A model generated the notes under the pieces. It did not search any database. It saw only the letters and a program-made list of their open reading frames with translations, and was not told where the DNA came from. Source: Ignavibacteriota bacterium (GTDB lineage Bacteria > Bacteroidota > Ignavibacteria > UBA10030 > BY39). Taken from it: a stretch of DNA of 64,000 nucleotides. Location of the stretch: assembly GCA_003327435.1 (NCBI GenBank), contig QOQV01000008.1:1-64000 (forward strand), written 5' to 3'. The translations under genes and the position numbers were made by a program. Positions 10,106-21,500 of this stretch are shown here, in pieces (within the stretch, counting starts at the first letter, position 1; every line of letters starts with the position of its first letter).

Positions 10106-12637
10106 ATGAAAGTATTAAACGAAAAAATAATACCTGTCGATATAGAAGACGAAATGAAGGGAAGTTATATTGATTATGCAATGAGCGTTATAGTCGCTCG
10201 TGCGCTTCCCGATGTTAGAGATGGTCTCAAACCAGTTCACCGCAGAGTTTTATATGGAATGCAGGAATTGGGACTTGGTTCTAACAAGCCTTATAAAAAA
10301 AGCGCACGCATAGTTGGTGAAGTTCTGGGAAAATATCATCCACATGGAGACGCAGCCGTTTACGAGACGATGGTCCGTATGGCTCAGGATTTCTCAATGC
10401 GTTATCTGCTTGTTGATGGACAGGGAAATTTTGGTTCAGTAGATGGTGATTCTCCAGCAGCTATGCGTTACACCGAAGCTCGCCTGACACGCTATGCCGA
10501 AGCAATGCTAAAAGATCTCGAAAAGAACACAGTTGACTTTGTACCAAACTTTGATGAAACACTTAAAGAACCTACAGTTTTACCCGCGGCAGCTCCAAAT
10601 TTGCTTGTTAATGGAACAGCAGGAATAGCAGTTGGTATGGCAACCAATATCCCGCCTCATAATTTAAATGAAGTCGTGGATGCCTGCATTGCTCTAATTG
10701 ATAATCCAGACCTTACAGATGATAAATTACTCAAGTATATCGAAGCCCCAGATTTCCCAACAGGTGGAATTATTCTCGGTTACGACGGTGTTCGCGAGGC
10801 ATACAAAACAGGTAGAGGGAAAATTATTATAAGAGCCAGAGCAATAATTGAAACCAATAAAAATGATAGACAATCTATAATAATAACCGAAATTCCCTAT
10901 CAGGTAAATAAATCATCGCTGATTGAAAGAATTGCAGAACTTGTTCATGAAAAGAAAATAGACGATATCGCCGACATCAGAGATGAATCTGACAGGGATG
11001 GATTAAGAATTGTCGTTGATCTGAAGCGTGATGCAAATGCCGAAGTGGTTCTGAATAATTTATATAAACACACTCAAATGCAAACAACTTTTGGTATTAT
11101 AATGCTCGCACTTGTTGATGGCAGACCAAAAGTTTTAACACTCAAACAACTTATTGAAGAATTTATTAAACATCGTAACAATGTAGTAGTTAGACGCTCA
11201 AAATTCGAACTTGATGAAGCAGAAAAGCGCGCTCATATTCTTGAAGGTTACATTATCGCTCTCGATAATATCGATGAAGTTATAAAATTAATTAAGAAAT
11301 CAAAAGATGTTGAGACGGCAAAAGATGGCTTGATCAAAAAATTTAAACTTACTGAAATTCAAGCCAAAGCAATTTTAGATATGCGTTTGCAAAGGTTAAC
11401 CGGACTTGAGAGAAAGAAAATTGAGGAAGAATACAAAAATCTTTTGAAATTGATAGAGAGGTTAAAGTCCATTCTAGCAAATAAGAAATTACAATTTCAA
11501 ATTATCAAGGAAGAATTGGAAGAAATCAAAAAAGAATTTGGCGATGAAAGAAGAACGGAAATAGTAAAAGATTATGAAGAATTTAGCATAGAAGATATGA
11601 TAGCAGAAGAAGATGTGGTGATAACTATTACACATAATGGATATATAAAGCGTTTGCCAGTTTCAAGCTATAAACGCCAGTCGAGAGGTGGTAAAGGTGT
11701 AACAAGCGCAGCCACTAAGGAGGATGATTTTATTGAACATATGTTTATTGCATCAACACATAACTATATTTTGTTCTTTACAGATAAAGGAAGATGTTAC
11801 TGGTTAAAAGTTTTTGAGATTCCGGAAGCTGGGCGACTTGCACGAGGTAAACCGATAATTAATTTAATACAAAAACAACAGGATGAAAAAATAGCTGCAT
11901 TTGTTAATGTTCAGAGTTTTGATGATAATTTATATGTTGTGATGGTGACAGAGAAAGGTCAGATAAAGAAAACTTCACTAAAGGAATTTAGCAATCCACG
12001 TCGAACCGGTATTGCAGCAATTAAATTACAAAAGGGTGACATCGTAACAGATGTAAAACTAACCAACGGAAACCAGCATATTGTGATTGGAACATACAAC
12101 GGTAAAGCCATTCGTTTCAACGAATCTGAAGTTCGAAAGATGGGGCGTACCGCATCCGGCGTTCGCGCAATTAAGCTTGAAAAAAATGATAAAGTAGTCG
12201 GTGCTGTAGCTATAAAACGTGCTAAAACTACAATTCTTGTGGCAACTGAAAATGGATACGGTAAACGAAGCGAACTCAAAGACTATCGTATCAGTCATCG
12301 TGGTGGAAAAGGGATTATCACAGTCAAAGTTACAGAAAAAACCGGTAAGATGGTTTCTATTAAAGAGGCACAGGAAGGTGATGATATCGTAATTGTGACA
12401 ACAAAAGGTATGCTAATCCGTCAATCTGTGGGTTCGATTCGTTTGACCGGTAGAAACGCTCAAGGAGTGAGATTAATTAAACTTGATGAAGGTGATTCAG
12501 TTGCTGCTGTCGCAATAGTTCCATCTGAAGAAAATGAAGATATAGAAATTAAAGAGAAGAATTCTGAAATAAAAAAAGAGAACCTGGAGAATAATAAAGA
12601 AAAAAGTTCTGCTAAGAACAAAAAGATAAAAAAGTAG
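10106..12637 (+). CDS. gyrA: DNA gyrase subunit A
   Basis: An 843-residue protein. The winged-helix breakage domain carries the active tyrosine in [10 protein letters not shown] (about residue 126) and the quinolone-region segment [13 protein letters not shown]. The equivalent of E. coli Ser83 is alanine and of Asp87 is glutamate. The C-terminal beta-pinwheel contains the GyrA-box form QSRGGKGV near 525, the mark of gyrase rather than topoisomerase IV. The last 35 residues are a charged Lys/Glu/Asn tail. It cuts and rejoins DNA as part of the GyrA2B2 complex. It is the last gene of the plus-strand replication cluster; the next gene faces it from 11 bases away. Confidence 0.96.
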   Translation: MKVLNEKIIPVDIEDEMKGSYIDYAMSVIVARALPDVRDGLKPVHRRVLYGMQELGLGSNKPYKKSARIVGEVLGKYHPHGDAAVYETMVRMAQDFSMRYLLVDGQGNFGSVDGDSPAAMRYTEARLTRYAEAMLKDLEKNTVDFVPNFDETLKEPTVLPAAAPNLLVNGTAGIAVGMATNIPPHNLNEVVDACIALIDNPDLTDDKLLKYIEAPDFPTGGIILGYDGVREAYKTGRGKIIIRARAIIETNKNDRQSIIITEIPYQVNKSSLIERIAELVHEKKIDDIADIRDESDRDGLRIVVDLKRDANAEVVLNNLYKHTQMQTTFGIIMLALVDGRPKVLTLKQLIEEFIKHRNNVVVRRSKFELDEAEKRAHILEGYIIALDNIDEVIKLIKKSKDVETAKDGLIKKFKLTEIQAKAILDMRLQRLTGLERKKIEEEYKNLLKLIERLKSILANKKLQFQIIKEELEEIKKEFGDERRTEIVKDYEEFSIEDMIAEEDVVITITHNGYIKRLPVSSYKRQSRGGKGVTSAATKEDDFIEHMFIASTHNYILFFTDKGRCYWLKVFEIPEAGRLARGKPIINLIQKQQDEKIAAFVNVQSFDDNLYVVMVTEKGQIKKTSLKEFSNPRRTGIAAIKLQKGDIVTDVKLTNGNQHIVIGTYNGKAIRFNESEVRKMGRTASGVRAIKLEKNDKVVGAVAIKRAKTTILVATENGYGKRSELKDYRISHRGGKGIITVKVTEKTGKMVSIKEAQEGDDIVIVTTKGMLIRQSVGSIRLTGRNAQGVRLIKLDEGDSVAAVAIVPSEENEDIEIKEKNSEIKKENLENNKEKSSAKNKKIKK

Positions 12638-12647
12638 AAAAATTTAT

Positions 12648-13727
12648 TTAGCTAACTTTTCCAACTATCATAGTCATATCATCCTGTTGAGGCTCTAATC
12701 CATTAAATTTTTCTATATCTTGATAAATCGACTCGCTTATCTCCTGGGGTGTACTTTTGATTTTAGAATATATGTGCTTGATTAACCGATCTTCACCATA
12801 AAATTCTTTTTGATGATTACGCGATTCGGTTAGTCCATCTGTATAAAAGAATAATAAATCACCTTTTTCAAGCTCCAGCATACTTGATGAGTAAACAATA
12901 TCCTGATTTATTCCAAGGATAAACCCTTCATTATAGAGTTTAATTATTTTATGGCTTCGTAGAACAAGCGGAGGTGTATGTCCGGCATTCACAAATGTTA
13001 GAGTCCTATTTTCACCATCGTAAACGCCAATAAAAAGTGTTGCAAACTTATCATCATCTGTTGAACTGTGTAAGGACCTGTTAATAGTGTTCATTAATTC
13101 CGTGAGGTTGTCTGTTTGATGATTTTTGCTCCTGATAATTCCATGTATATGTGCCATCAATAGAGCTGCAGAAATACCTGAACCACAGATATCACCGATA
13201 ATGAGCATTAATTTGTTTTCATCAAGAAGAATATAATCGAAAAAGTCCCCTGAAAAATTATTGAATGATTTTTTTGATCCAGCATATTCAAAATTTTTCA
13301 TAATTGGTTTGGATTGAGGTAAAAGAAACTTTTGCACTTTTTGAGCAAGAATCACTTCATTATTTGATTTAGCAATCTGGATGGATTTAAGTGTAGAAAT
13401 CATAAATCCAAATGCTAAAAAAATTATAAGCAGCTGGAGTGAGTTCCAGATTGTGATAATATTTGGGTATATAAAAAGATTTTGGGAGTGTATAGCGAAT
13501 TGACTGTTTATAATATTAGCGAATGCGCAGAATGCTGCTATAATAAGGCCATGTTTCTTGTTTACGAACCAGGAAGTAATGCTTATGGGAAACATATAAA
13601 GAACCAGTAACGATAATTCTGACCCTGTGGCTAAATCCGTCAAAAAAATCAAAAGTGCTGAAAGATACGATCTGATGAGCAAAGAACGTTTCGACTGTTT
13701 ATCAAAGTGTTCGAATAATTTTTTCAT
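12648..13727 (-). CDS. Membrane PP2C/SpoIIE-type serine phosphatase
   Basis: A 359-residue protein. Residues 1-115 hold several transmembrane helices (SLLIRSYLSALLIFLTDLAT, LLVLYMFPISITSWF, and a helix near 90-110), resembling a MASE/5TM-like sensor. The rest is an RsbU/SpoIIE phosphatase domain: FSGDFFDYILL near 155, LMLIIGDICGSGISAALLMA near 173, FVNAGHTPPLVL near 245 and LLFFYTDGLTE near 292. The metal-binding aspartates are all present. Such proteins dephosphorylate anti-sigma antagonists in partner-switching pathways, but no anti-sigma or STAS gene is adjacent, so the target is unknown. It converges on gyrA. Confidence 0.88.
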   Translation of the reverse strand: MKKLFEHFDKQSKRSLLIRSYLSALLIFLTDLATGSELSLLVLYMFPISITSWFVNKKHGLIIAAFCAFANIINSQFAIHSQNLFIYPNIITIWNSLQLLIIFLAFGFMISTLKSIQIAKSNNEVILAQKVQKFLLPQSKPIMKNFEYAGSKKSFNNFSGDFFDYILLDENKLMLIIGDICGSGISAALLMAHIHGIIRSKNHQTDNLTELMNTINRSLHSSTDDDKFATLFIGVYDGENRTLTFVNAGHTPPLVLRSHKIIKLYNEGFILGINQDIVYSSSMLELEKGDLLFFYTDGLTESRNHQKEFYGEDRLIKHIYSKIKSTPQEISESIYQDIEKFNGLEPQQDDMTMIVGKVS

Positions 13728-13850
13728 ATGATAATTTCTTTAGAAGAGGTAATTAGTCTCTTCAATATTGATTCCCTAATATACACAATATATTTGTGAA
13801 TAACTACAAAGATAAATCAATGTGAATATTAAGTGAAGGAACTGACTATA

Positions 13851-14165
13851 CTGCCACTGTCATCCTGATCCGCCTCTGGCGGACCTGTCCGCCTCTGGCG
13901 GAGAAGGATCTGACAACACGGTCATTGTCATGTTGAGCGAAGCGAAACATCTGATTATAAATCACGAGCGTTAGCGAAGCATCTGACTAAAATTCGTGAG
14001 CGCCAGCGAAACATCAGACATATTTGTTGATTTCCTTTGCGTTCTTTGCGAGAAAAAAATGAAGCGAATCAACTTTCCTGTCATGTTGAGAGCCAGAGAA
14101 ACATCTGACAGTGCTTCAGTCAGATTCTTCACTCGTCCGTCTACCGACGGAGAAGGCTCTGAAAA
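13851..14165. repeat. Dispersed repeat block (GAGCGAAGCGAAACATCTGA family)
   Basis: A gene-free block built from short mosaic units: ATCCTGATCCGCCTCTGGCG hairpins, GTCATGTTGAGCGAAGCGAA followed by ACATCTGA, GAGCGCCAGCGAAACATC, TTTGCGTTCTTTGCGAG and a CGTCCGTCTACCGACGGA hairpin. The same units recur at 38676-38930. Reading frames crossing this block are artefacts. The block fills most of the 500-bp gap between the phosphatase start and the end of the next gene. Such units are widely scattered in some bacterial genomes; their origin is not established by this sequence. Confidence 0.8.
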
Positions 14166-14192
14166 AAATTATTGTGTTACGGAAAATAAAAA

Positions 14193-14218
14193 TTGGCAGC
14201 CATTTTTTTGGCTGCCAT
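14193..14218 (-). terminator. Intrinsic terminator of the T9SS cargo gene
   Basis: A perfect nine-base-pair hairpin, TGGCAGCCA (14194-14202) and TGGCTGCCA (14209-14217), with an A7 loop on the minus strand followed by ATTTTTATTTT. It begins ten bases after the stop of the minus-strand gene at 14228. Confidence 0.85.
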
Positions 14219-14227
14219 ATGATCATA

Positions 14228-16111
14228 CTATTTAACTAAGAGCATCTTCTTTACATTTATATATTCTCTCCCTTCTGAAATTTCACCATCGTCACCTTCG
14301 TTCATTTCTAAAGCTCGGATTCTGTAATAGTAAACACCTGATGAATAATTATTTGAGTTAAATACCACACTATGTTCTCCAGCATCTTGAATTTCATTAT
14401 TCAAAAGTGTTTCAACTTCCTGACCTAAAGAATTATAAACCTTTATCGTAACCTGCGACATTTTTGGTAGCACATATTCTATTGTGGTTAATGGATTAAA
14501 CGGATTGGGATAATTTTGCATTAGATCAAAATTTGTTAATTCATCTTCATTCAACCATTGTTGTTCACTCTTTGATATTGATAAAGAACCGGTAACAATT
14601 CTCCCAATGGTTCCATTTTTACCATCCACTTTTGGTTCATGCCATACAATGTCGTAGACAAACCCTGCTTCACTGAATGTTGCTCTTCCCCATAAATCAA
14701 TATCCAATATTGCGTTTGAGAAATCGCCATCGAAAGCCGGATTGTTCCAAAAAGCCCTGTTAATATTACAACCAATCGTATCTCTTAGTGTAATGAGTTC
14801 TTTTATTTTTGGTTCAATAATATCTTCAGTACTGAGAGCTAAAACTGTATCAAATGGAACAATGAATCTTTTGGGTGTTAGTAGATATTTTTTGGAAATT
14901 AATTGCTGGCTGACTTCTCCTCTATTTGCACTTAAGAAATAAGGAAAATTTTCCAACCCACCAGCTGGAATAAATATTCGTCTATTATTATCGTTTGCCG
15001 TGGATAATAAGTGAAAAGGATAATACAAACCTAATGGCGAGCTGTATTTATTTCCTTCTAAAATGCAAACAGAATCTTTACCATCTCTAAAATATAAAGA
15101 GTTAGGTTTTAAAATATAGAGTTCAGGTTGGGTATTGCTTGCTAACCATACCTGTGAACGGAAGAAACTGTTTTTAAGATCAGGTTTTTGTGTAAAGACT
15201 ATTGCCACCAACTTACCCACAGAGCTTATATTAAAGTCCCATATGGTTAAATTTGCACCGTGATCAGGTGGATCAAAAACTTTTAAATGTGCAATACAGG
15301 TCGAAAGATCGGCAGAGTCCTTTCCACCTAACCAAATTTCAGTAAATTTTTGTGATGGGAGAGCTGGTACAACATAAAATACTTCAGGTATAAATCGTGT
15401 ACTTGTAAAAATGTCCCACTGATAAAGCGCACCTTCCACTGGTGAAAATTGGAAAATACCATTAATACCATTCATATCACTTATCCAGGCATATTTCTCC
15501 TTTGGAAAAGGATTTCGCCGTTGAATATCCCAGGGATTGTTTAATTTTGATTCAATAGGTGGATCCCAAACCCAAAAATAATCGTTGCCTCCAGAAATAT
15601 TTGGCATAAGCATACCGATTCTTCCATCTCCTGATTGAGCATTGGGTAAAGTGAAGATTGGCCTCGGTAGAAATAATCGCATTATGTCTGCTAACTTTTT
15701 TAAATCTTTAGAAGAATAAGGTGTGCCCTCGGTTATAATACCTGAAAATGGAGGATAATTCAATAATGCTGGCATTGTTTTAATACTAAAATTCCACCAA
15801 CCAAACGCAATCTTGAAAGGTTTGAATTCATAAGGTGTGTCAAAAGCCGGTGTCCACACTTTTAAATTAGCATTTAAACCTGGAGAGTTCGTTAAACGCC
15901 CAATTTTTTTCTTTCCATAATCAGTGTACCAAGTGTTGTAAGTGTTGCCTCTAAAAGGTCCAGGACTGATTCCTTGAATTTCAGCATTCTTTATTGACCA
16001 CCTTGTGACCTGTACTGGTTGACTGTAGGAGATATAGCTTCCTAAGAAGATAAGGATTATTATAAAACTTAGAAATGCAAACTTAAAGGTTGTTACTCTT
16101 AACTGTTTCAT
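14228..16111 (-). CDS. Secreted protein with type IX sorting domain
   Basis: A 627-residue protein with an N-terminal signal or anchor helix (FAFLSFIIILIFLGSYISYS) and a complete type IX secretion C-terminal domain. That domain starts at NFDLMQNYPNPFNPLTTIEY, continues with VTIKVYNSLGQEVETL and GVYYYRIRA, and ends VKKMLLVK. The roughly 500-residue central region is rich in aromatic residues and asparagine and contains no motif I can name. It is expected to be exported by Sec, cross the outer membrane through the type IX system and be attached to the surface or released. It is a single-gene unit with its own terminator. Confidence 0.85.
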   Translation of the reverse strand: MKQLRVTTFKFAFLSFIIILIFLGSYISYSQPVQVTRWSIKNAEIQGISPGPFRGNTYNTWYTDYGKKKIGRLTNSPGLNANLKVWTPAFDTPYEFKPFKIAFGWWNFSIKTMPALLNYPPFSGIITEGTPYSSKDLKKLADIMRLFLPRPIFTLPNAQSGDGRIGMLMPNISGGNDYFWVWDPPIESKLNNPWDIQRRNPFPKEKYAWISDMNGINGIFQFSPVEGALYQWDIFTSTRFIPEVFYVVPALPSQKFTEIWLGGKDSADLSTCIAHLKVFDPPDHGANLTIWDFNISSVGKLVAIVFTQKPDLKNSFFRSQVWLASNTQPELYILKPNSLYFRDGKDSVCILEGNKYSSPLGLYYPFHLLSTANDNNRRIFIPAGGLENFPYFLSANRGEVSQQLISKKYLLTPKRFIVPFDTVLALSTEDIIEPKIKELITLRDTIGCNINRAFWNNPAFDGDFSNAILDIDLWGRATFSEAGFVYDIVWHEPKVDGKNGTIGRIVTGSLSISKSEQQWLNEDELTNFDLMQNYPNPFNPLTTIEYVLPKMSQVTIKVYNSLGQEVETLLNNEIQDAGEHSVVFNSNNYSSGVYYYRIRALEMNEGDDGEISEGREYINVKKMLLVK

Positions 16112-16404
16112 ATTAAAACCCTTTCGTTTAATAGATAATTAAAAATATTGAAAAATGTTGGAAACATGATCGACAAATTGAAGAAATGAATTTTGATTTT
16201 TCATAAATACCCGTTCTGAAATATATGTATATATATTACTGAGTATTATTGTTAGCCCGTACTTTAGATGGCAGGTAAAAAATTTGATTGAGCTAACAAA
16301 TTAAGCGTTTTTATCTCAAATACATACAAAAATAGGCTATGTAAATATAGAAATAACTAAAAATAAAGTCAAATTACGAATGATGTGTTCAATATTAATA
16401 AATT

Positions 16405-18465
16405 TTATTTGCTCCCAATTTGCCGGAGACCTCCTGCTGCCTCAGAATTGTTAGGTGTGATTTTTAGAGCCATACTATAAGCTTGTTTTGCTTTTTCTAA
16501 ATCGTTTAAACCCGAATAAGCATGCCCAAGTAGTGTCCATCCAATAGAATAATCCGGGTCGTAGTAAGTTAAAGCTTCAAAATGTCTTTTTGCTGTTTCA
16601 AAATCTTTTCTTTGAAGAGCGAGATAACCAAGAAAGTTTCTGCTTTCTACCATTCTTGGATCAATACTAATGGCTTTTTCATAATATTGAATAGCTTCAT
16701 TATATCTCTCGAGCCGCATATATGCCCTTGCAATTGCTTCGTAAAGTAGCGGAAAATCTTTTGGTGCCTGTCGTAGGGATTTTTGAAAATATTCAAGCGC
16801 ATCATTGGGCCAGCGATCTATTCTGTTGACACCCTCATAAAAATTGTTGATAAAATCTGGATTGATATCTTCGTCTACAACTTGTAGCGAATCTGGTAGA
16901 GGCCCACTTGCGCGCTTATAAATAATTCCAATATCATTAATGTTACCATTTAAATGGAAATAGTAAGGATAATACAATTGCCTGAATTCCTTTTTGAGAA
17001 ACAGAGCCCGCTCGGCAAATGCACTTGGTTTGTAGCCAGTCGAGAAGCATATCCAATCTGGTTTTCTTGAAAGTACATATGTTGCATTATAATTTCTTTC
17101 TTTCCAACCACTTGTTAATCCGAATATTTTTTCTGGCTTATGAGCGATAGTTTCGTCTGTTAATCCCAACATATCAATTAATGTAACTTCCGAATAATAT
17201 GAAATTGCCCCAATTGTTGATGCTGCGATTACCGTATTGGGATTCGATTTTGATTTTATCCACAATCCATACCATTTCATTTTTTCCACGAGTCCATTTT
17301 CCAACATCTGATATCGTCTCACATAATCTTTAGGGGTTGCATAAGTGTAATATGTTAAAAGAACGATTAAAGCATAAACAATATATTTTATTTGCGAATA
17401 TTTTGCTTCGATCAATTTATATAGTTCGTAAAAACTTTCTTGAATCAACAGATAGATTATTGGCAGGATTGGTATAAAGAATCGGAAAGCTGCGAGAACA
17501 TCGCCACCTACAATAATTATATATGCGCTGTATGCGATGATGATGTAAGTACAGTAAAGTAAATCATTGTTCCATTTTCTTTTTATCAACAAGTAGAATG
17601 GTAGAATTAGCAGTGCACCCCAGAGTAGATAATTTTCTGCGAACTTTATAAAATAATCCAGACCAGCTTTAAAATATTCGACCGATATACCGGCTTTTGC
17701 ATAATAAGTGTTCGGAAACAGATAGCCATAATAGGAGAGTCGCCAGCCCATAAATATTCCGGTTGGTACTAAGTATATGATTACCCAGAGAAGAATTTTT
17801 TTAAAAAGTTGTATTTGTTTGATTCTCTCTTTTAGAGTTACAAGTTCGTAAAGTAAAAAAATAATTGAAAGGCCGAGAAGGAACATTCCTTCTGGTCGTG
17901 TTAGTGATAATAGGAAGAAAGTTACAGGAGTATAGTAGAATTTTTTAGTTTGATTTTTTTCTTGCAGGAAGAGGAACATACTGAGGGCTGTGAGGAATGT
18001 AAAAAAGGCGGTTTCCATTCCGCTGATGAACCAGTATGCAGCCGCACTTGAAGCTGTGAAAAGGAGCACTGCAATGAGATTAAAAATAAAGGGGCGAACC
18101 TGAACATTTAATTTAATTGAGAGTAGATAGGTAATAAAAAGTGTTGCGATACCGAAGAAAACCCCCAGGTATTGAGAAGTAGTGATAATGTCGAATCCTA
18201 ATTTTGCTGGTAAAGCAAGCAGAATAGTCCATAGGAAGGTTGTATATCCTTCTACGCGCTCACCGATGTTAAAGACCAGTCCGTTACCTGCGATAAAATT
18301 TTTAATGTAGCGAAATGTAATAAAAGAATCGTCCTGAACAAACTTAAAGCTTTCGATATGGTAGATAAAGATTATGGATAGAATGATTAATCCGGCGATT
18401 CCGAATTTTTTCTGGTTTATTGTAGAAGAAATGATTTTTTCTTGCTGTTTTTTCTTTTTAGTCAT
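16405..18465 (-). CDS. Polytopic GT-C-like membrane protein with C-terminal TPRs
   Basis: A 686-residue protein. After a lysine-rich N-terminus, about ten or more transmembrane helices span residues 22-375. Near the start, FVQDDSFITFRYIKNF and GERVEGYTTFLWTILLA match the DD-containing first loop of GT-C glycosyltransferases (AftB-like and mannosyltransferase-like families). A periplasmic domain follows (around 400-530). Residues about 555-680 form three to four tetratricopeptide repeats (ALEYFQKSLRQAPKDFPLL, AIQYYEKAISIDP, AKQAYSMALKITPNN). A role in transferring sugars from lipid carriers at the membrane is inferred from fold and loop motif; the substrate is unknown. It lies directly beyond the leader-distal end of the CRISPR array. 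Confidence 0.78.
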   Translation of the reverse strand: MTKKKKQQEKIISSTINQKKFGIAGLIILSIIFIYHIESFKFVQDDSFITFRYIKNFIAGNGLVFNIGERVEGYTTFLWTILLALPAKLGFDIITTSQYLGVFFGIATLFITYLLSIKLNVQVRPFIFNLIAVLLFTASSAAAYWFISGMETAFFTFLTALSMFLFLQEKNQTKKFYYTPVTFFLLSLTRPEGMFLLGLSIIFLLYELVTLKERIKQIQLFKKILLWVIIYLVPTGIFMGWRLSYYGYLFPNTYYAKAGISVEYFKAGLDYFIKFAENYLLWGALLILPFYLLIKRKWNNDLLYCTYIIIAYSAYIIIVGGDVLAAFRFFIPILPIIYLLIQESFYELYKLIEAKYSQIKYIVYALIVLLTYYTYATPKDYVRRYQMLENGLVEKMKWYGLWIKSKSNPNTVIAASTIGAISYYSEVTLIDMLGLTDETIAHKPEKIFGLTSGWKERNYNATYVLSRKPDWICFSTGYKPSAFAERALFLKKEFRQLYYPYYFHLNGNINDIGIIYKRASGPLPDSLQVVDEDINPDFINNFYEGVNRIDRWPNDALEYFQKSLRQAPKDFPLLYEAIARAYMRLERYNEAIQYYEKAISIDPRMVESRNFLGYLALQRKDFETAKRHFEALTYYDPDYSIGWTLLGHAYSGLNDLEKAKQAYSMALKITPNNSEAAGGLRQIGSK

Positions 18466-18570
18466 AGGAGTAAAATATAATTTGTGTTTAGGAATTTAAT
18501 AAAAAAAGGTGTGAATAACAATTGTAATAGTGAGAAATAAGCAAGGAAATAGGTAAGTGGAAAGAATATT

Positions 18571-21500
18571 TATTCAATCCACGCACGCGCGAAGCGTGCG
18601 ACTCAAAACCGCAATATTCGAGCGCACTCTTTACTGTTTCAATCCACGCACGCGCGAAGCGTGCGACGTACGAGGGGTATAAAACTACGGGTTGAAGCAA
18701 GGTTTCAATCCACGCACGCGCGAAGCGTGCGACCCAGAGCAGGACAACAGAGCAGAGCAGAGGAATCGTTTCAATCCACGCACGCGCGAAGCGTGCGACC
18801 AGAAGGTAATAATGAAGTAACATTTTACGATAGTGTTTCAATCCACGCACGCGCGAAGCGTGCGACCGTCTTCGCTATAATTTTCTTTTAAACATTTCTC
18901 ACGTTTCAATCCACGCACGCGCGAAGCGTGCGACAAGTTGTTTGTCCTGTGTTATTAGTTCCACTAAAGTTTCAATCCACGCACGCGCGAAGCGTGCGAC
19001 TTATAATAATAAAGGTAAAAGAATAAGTAAGGAGTTTCAATCCACGCACGCGCGAAGCGTGCGACATGGAGATTTAAAAATGAATAACAATAACAAAGGT
19101 TTCAATCCACGCACGCGCGAAGCGTGCGACCCGCCACAATTTCCTTCATACCCATCCCAATTATAGTTTCAATCCACGCACGCGCGAAGCGTGCGACTAA
19201 TTGCCCTTGCTTGCGGTTTTTTATTTTTTAAAGTTTCAATCCACGCACGCGCGAAGCGTGCGACAGGTAACCGAATCAGGTAACTGCATCAGGTAACCGT
19301 TTCAATCCACGCACGCGCGAAGCGTGCGACATCGGACGGCTATCCACAACTCGTTGCCAATAAGGTTTCAATCCACGCACGCGCGAAGCGTGCGACTGTA
19401 TTTGTTGTTGGTAATGGGGCGCACGAAGATGTTTCAATCCACGCACGCGCGAAGCGTGCGACGCAGTGTGGTAAGATACTTTGATATTGAATCAGAGTTT
19501 CAATCCACGCACGCGCGAAGCGTGCGACCATATTCTTCTTTACTTTTAATAATTGTATCAATTGTTTCAATCCACGCACGCGCGAAGCGTGCGACCTTAA
19601 CTGCATATTCCATTTGTTTGATGGATATGGTTTCAATCCACGCACGCGCGAAGCGTGCGACAATTTTTATTGCTTCACTCTTCCACATATCTTTTAGTTT
19701 CAATCCACGCACGCGCGAAGCGTGCGACCATCTGTTGTCAATTCGATATAAGCCTTAGTTCTTGTTTCAATCCACGCACGCGCGAAGCGTGCGACCTATA
19801 TTCATTTTATGATTTTATTGGATTTAACAGTTTCAATCCACGCACGCGCGAAGCGTGCGACAAAAGTCTCTTATATCCTTATCGTTAATCGTTGGGTTTC
19901 AATCCACGCACGCGCGAAGCGTGCGACGGGCTTTCTCTATAGATAAATTACTTATATCGAAGTTTCAATCCACGCACGCGCGAAGCGTGCGACCATAAGC
20001 AATGCATACGATATTCATTACTCAGGTGTTTCAATCCACGCACGCGCGAAGCGTGCGACTTTAGAAACATTGAAAAAATTAAATTTAATAAATGGTTTCA
20101 ATCCACGCACGCGCGAAGCGTGCGACACTCTTTCAATAGATTTTGGGCTTTCTCCAGTGAGTTTCAATCCACGCACGCGCGAAGCGTGCGACCGCAAGGG
20201 AAGGTCAAGAATTTATATCCTCAAAGTTTCAATCCACGCACGCGCGAAGCGTGCGACACTCTGCAAGTGGCTGGATGAGGTGCCCGAGTATGTTTCAATC
20301 CACGCACGCGCGAAGCGTGCGACCTGTAAGTTATTTTAAATATGTGCTTGCACCTACGTTTCAATCCACGCACGCGCGAAGCGTGCGACTTTACTATCGA
20401 GACTCTTGATAATACTATAATTCTAGTTTCAATCCACGCACGCGCGAAGCGTGCGACACCAATAGCACTTTTTTTATTCGCTATCGGATGCGTTTCAATC
20501 CACGCACGCGCGAAGCGTGCGACCTGATGCGGTTCCTGATTCGTCCAGAGCAGGACAGTTTCAATCCACGCACGCGCGAAGCGTGCGACCTTGCCTTAAC
20601 CCATAGTTTTATACCCCTTTTTAGTTTCAATCCACGCACGCGCGAAGCGTGCGACTTAAGCGGTATCAATACCGCAATAGTTTAGGTTGGGTTTCAATCC
20701 ACGCACGCGCGAAGCGTGCGACCCTACCAGCCGAGCGCCAGCGACCGAGCCAATAACCGTTTCAATCCACGCACGCGCGAAGCGTGCGACTGAAAGAGAT
20801 TACGCACTTGTTAAAGAAATAAATGTTTCAATCCACGCACGCGCGAAGCGTGCGACTCAATTTTACTATTTCGTTAAACATTTCGATTATAGTTTCAATC
20901 CACGCACGCGCGAAGCGTGCGACCCAGTTTTAGTTAGAGTTGTAGATGTTTCGGATAATGTTTCAATCCACGCACGCGCGAAGCGTGCGACAATTAGAAT
21001 TGGAATATACCATCCCATCCATGTGTTTCAATCCACGCACGCGCGAAGCGTGCGACGTATTCCTATAGTATCAGTAGGATTATCAAACTCGTTTCAATCC
21101 ACGCACGCGCGAAGCGTGCGACTTAAATAAATCTGTTTTTGTGTTCATAATGTTTAAGTTTCAATCCACGCACGCGCGAAGCGTGCGACGGAAACATTTT
21201 ATTTCCTCATCATAAAATATAAGTTTCAATCCACGCACGCGCGAAGCGTGCGACGAGCAGGAGAGCAGGACAACAGAGCAGAGGAATCGTTTCAATCCAC
21301 GCACGCGCGAAGCGTGCGACCCGACATTCGAGGCAACCTTCACAGCCGCCATCGTTTCAATCCACGCACGCGCGAAGCGTGCGACTTGTTTTTTTGTTTT
21401 TTTATTTTTTTGTTATTTGGTTTCAATCCACGCACGCGCGAAGCGTGCGACTTGAGAATTTTATAGAGCATTTTCTCATTTTTAAGTTTCAATCCACGCA

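Noticed and set aside
13996-14235. 79-codon plus-strand reading frame
   Set aside because: It lies wholly in the dispersed repeat block and runs through the terminator hairpin.
20723-20758. Spacer containing GAGCGCCAGCGA, also found in the host's dispersed repeats
   Set aside because: Only 12 bases match, and the flanking bases differ; too little to claim self-targeting.
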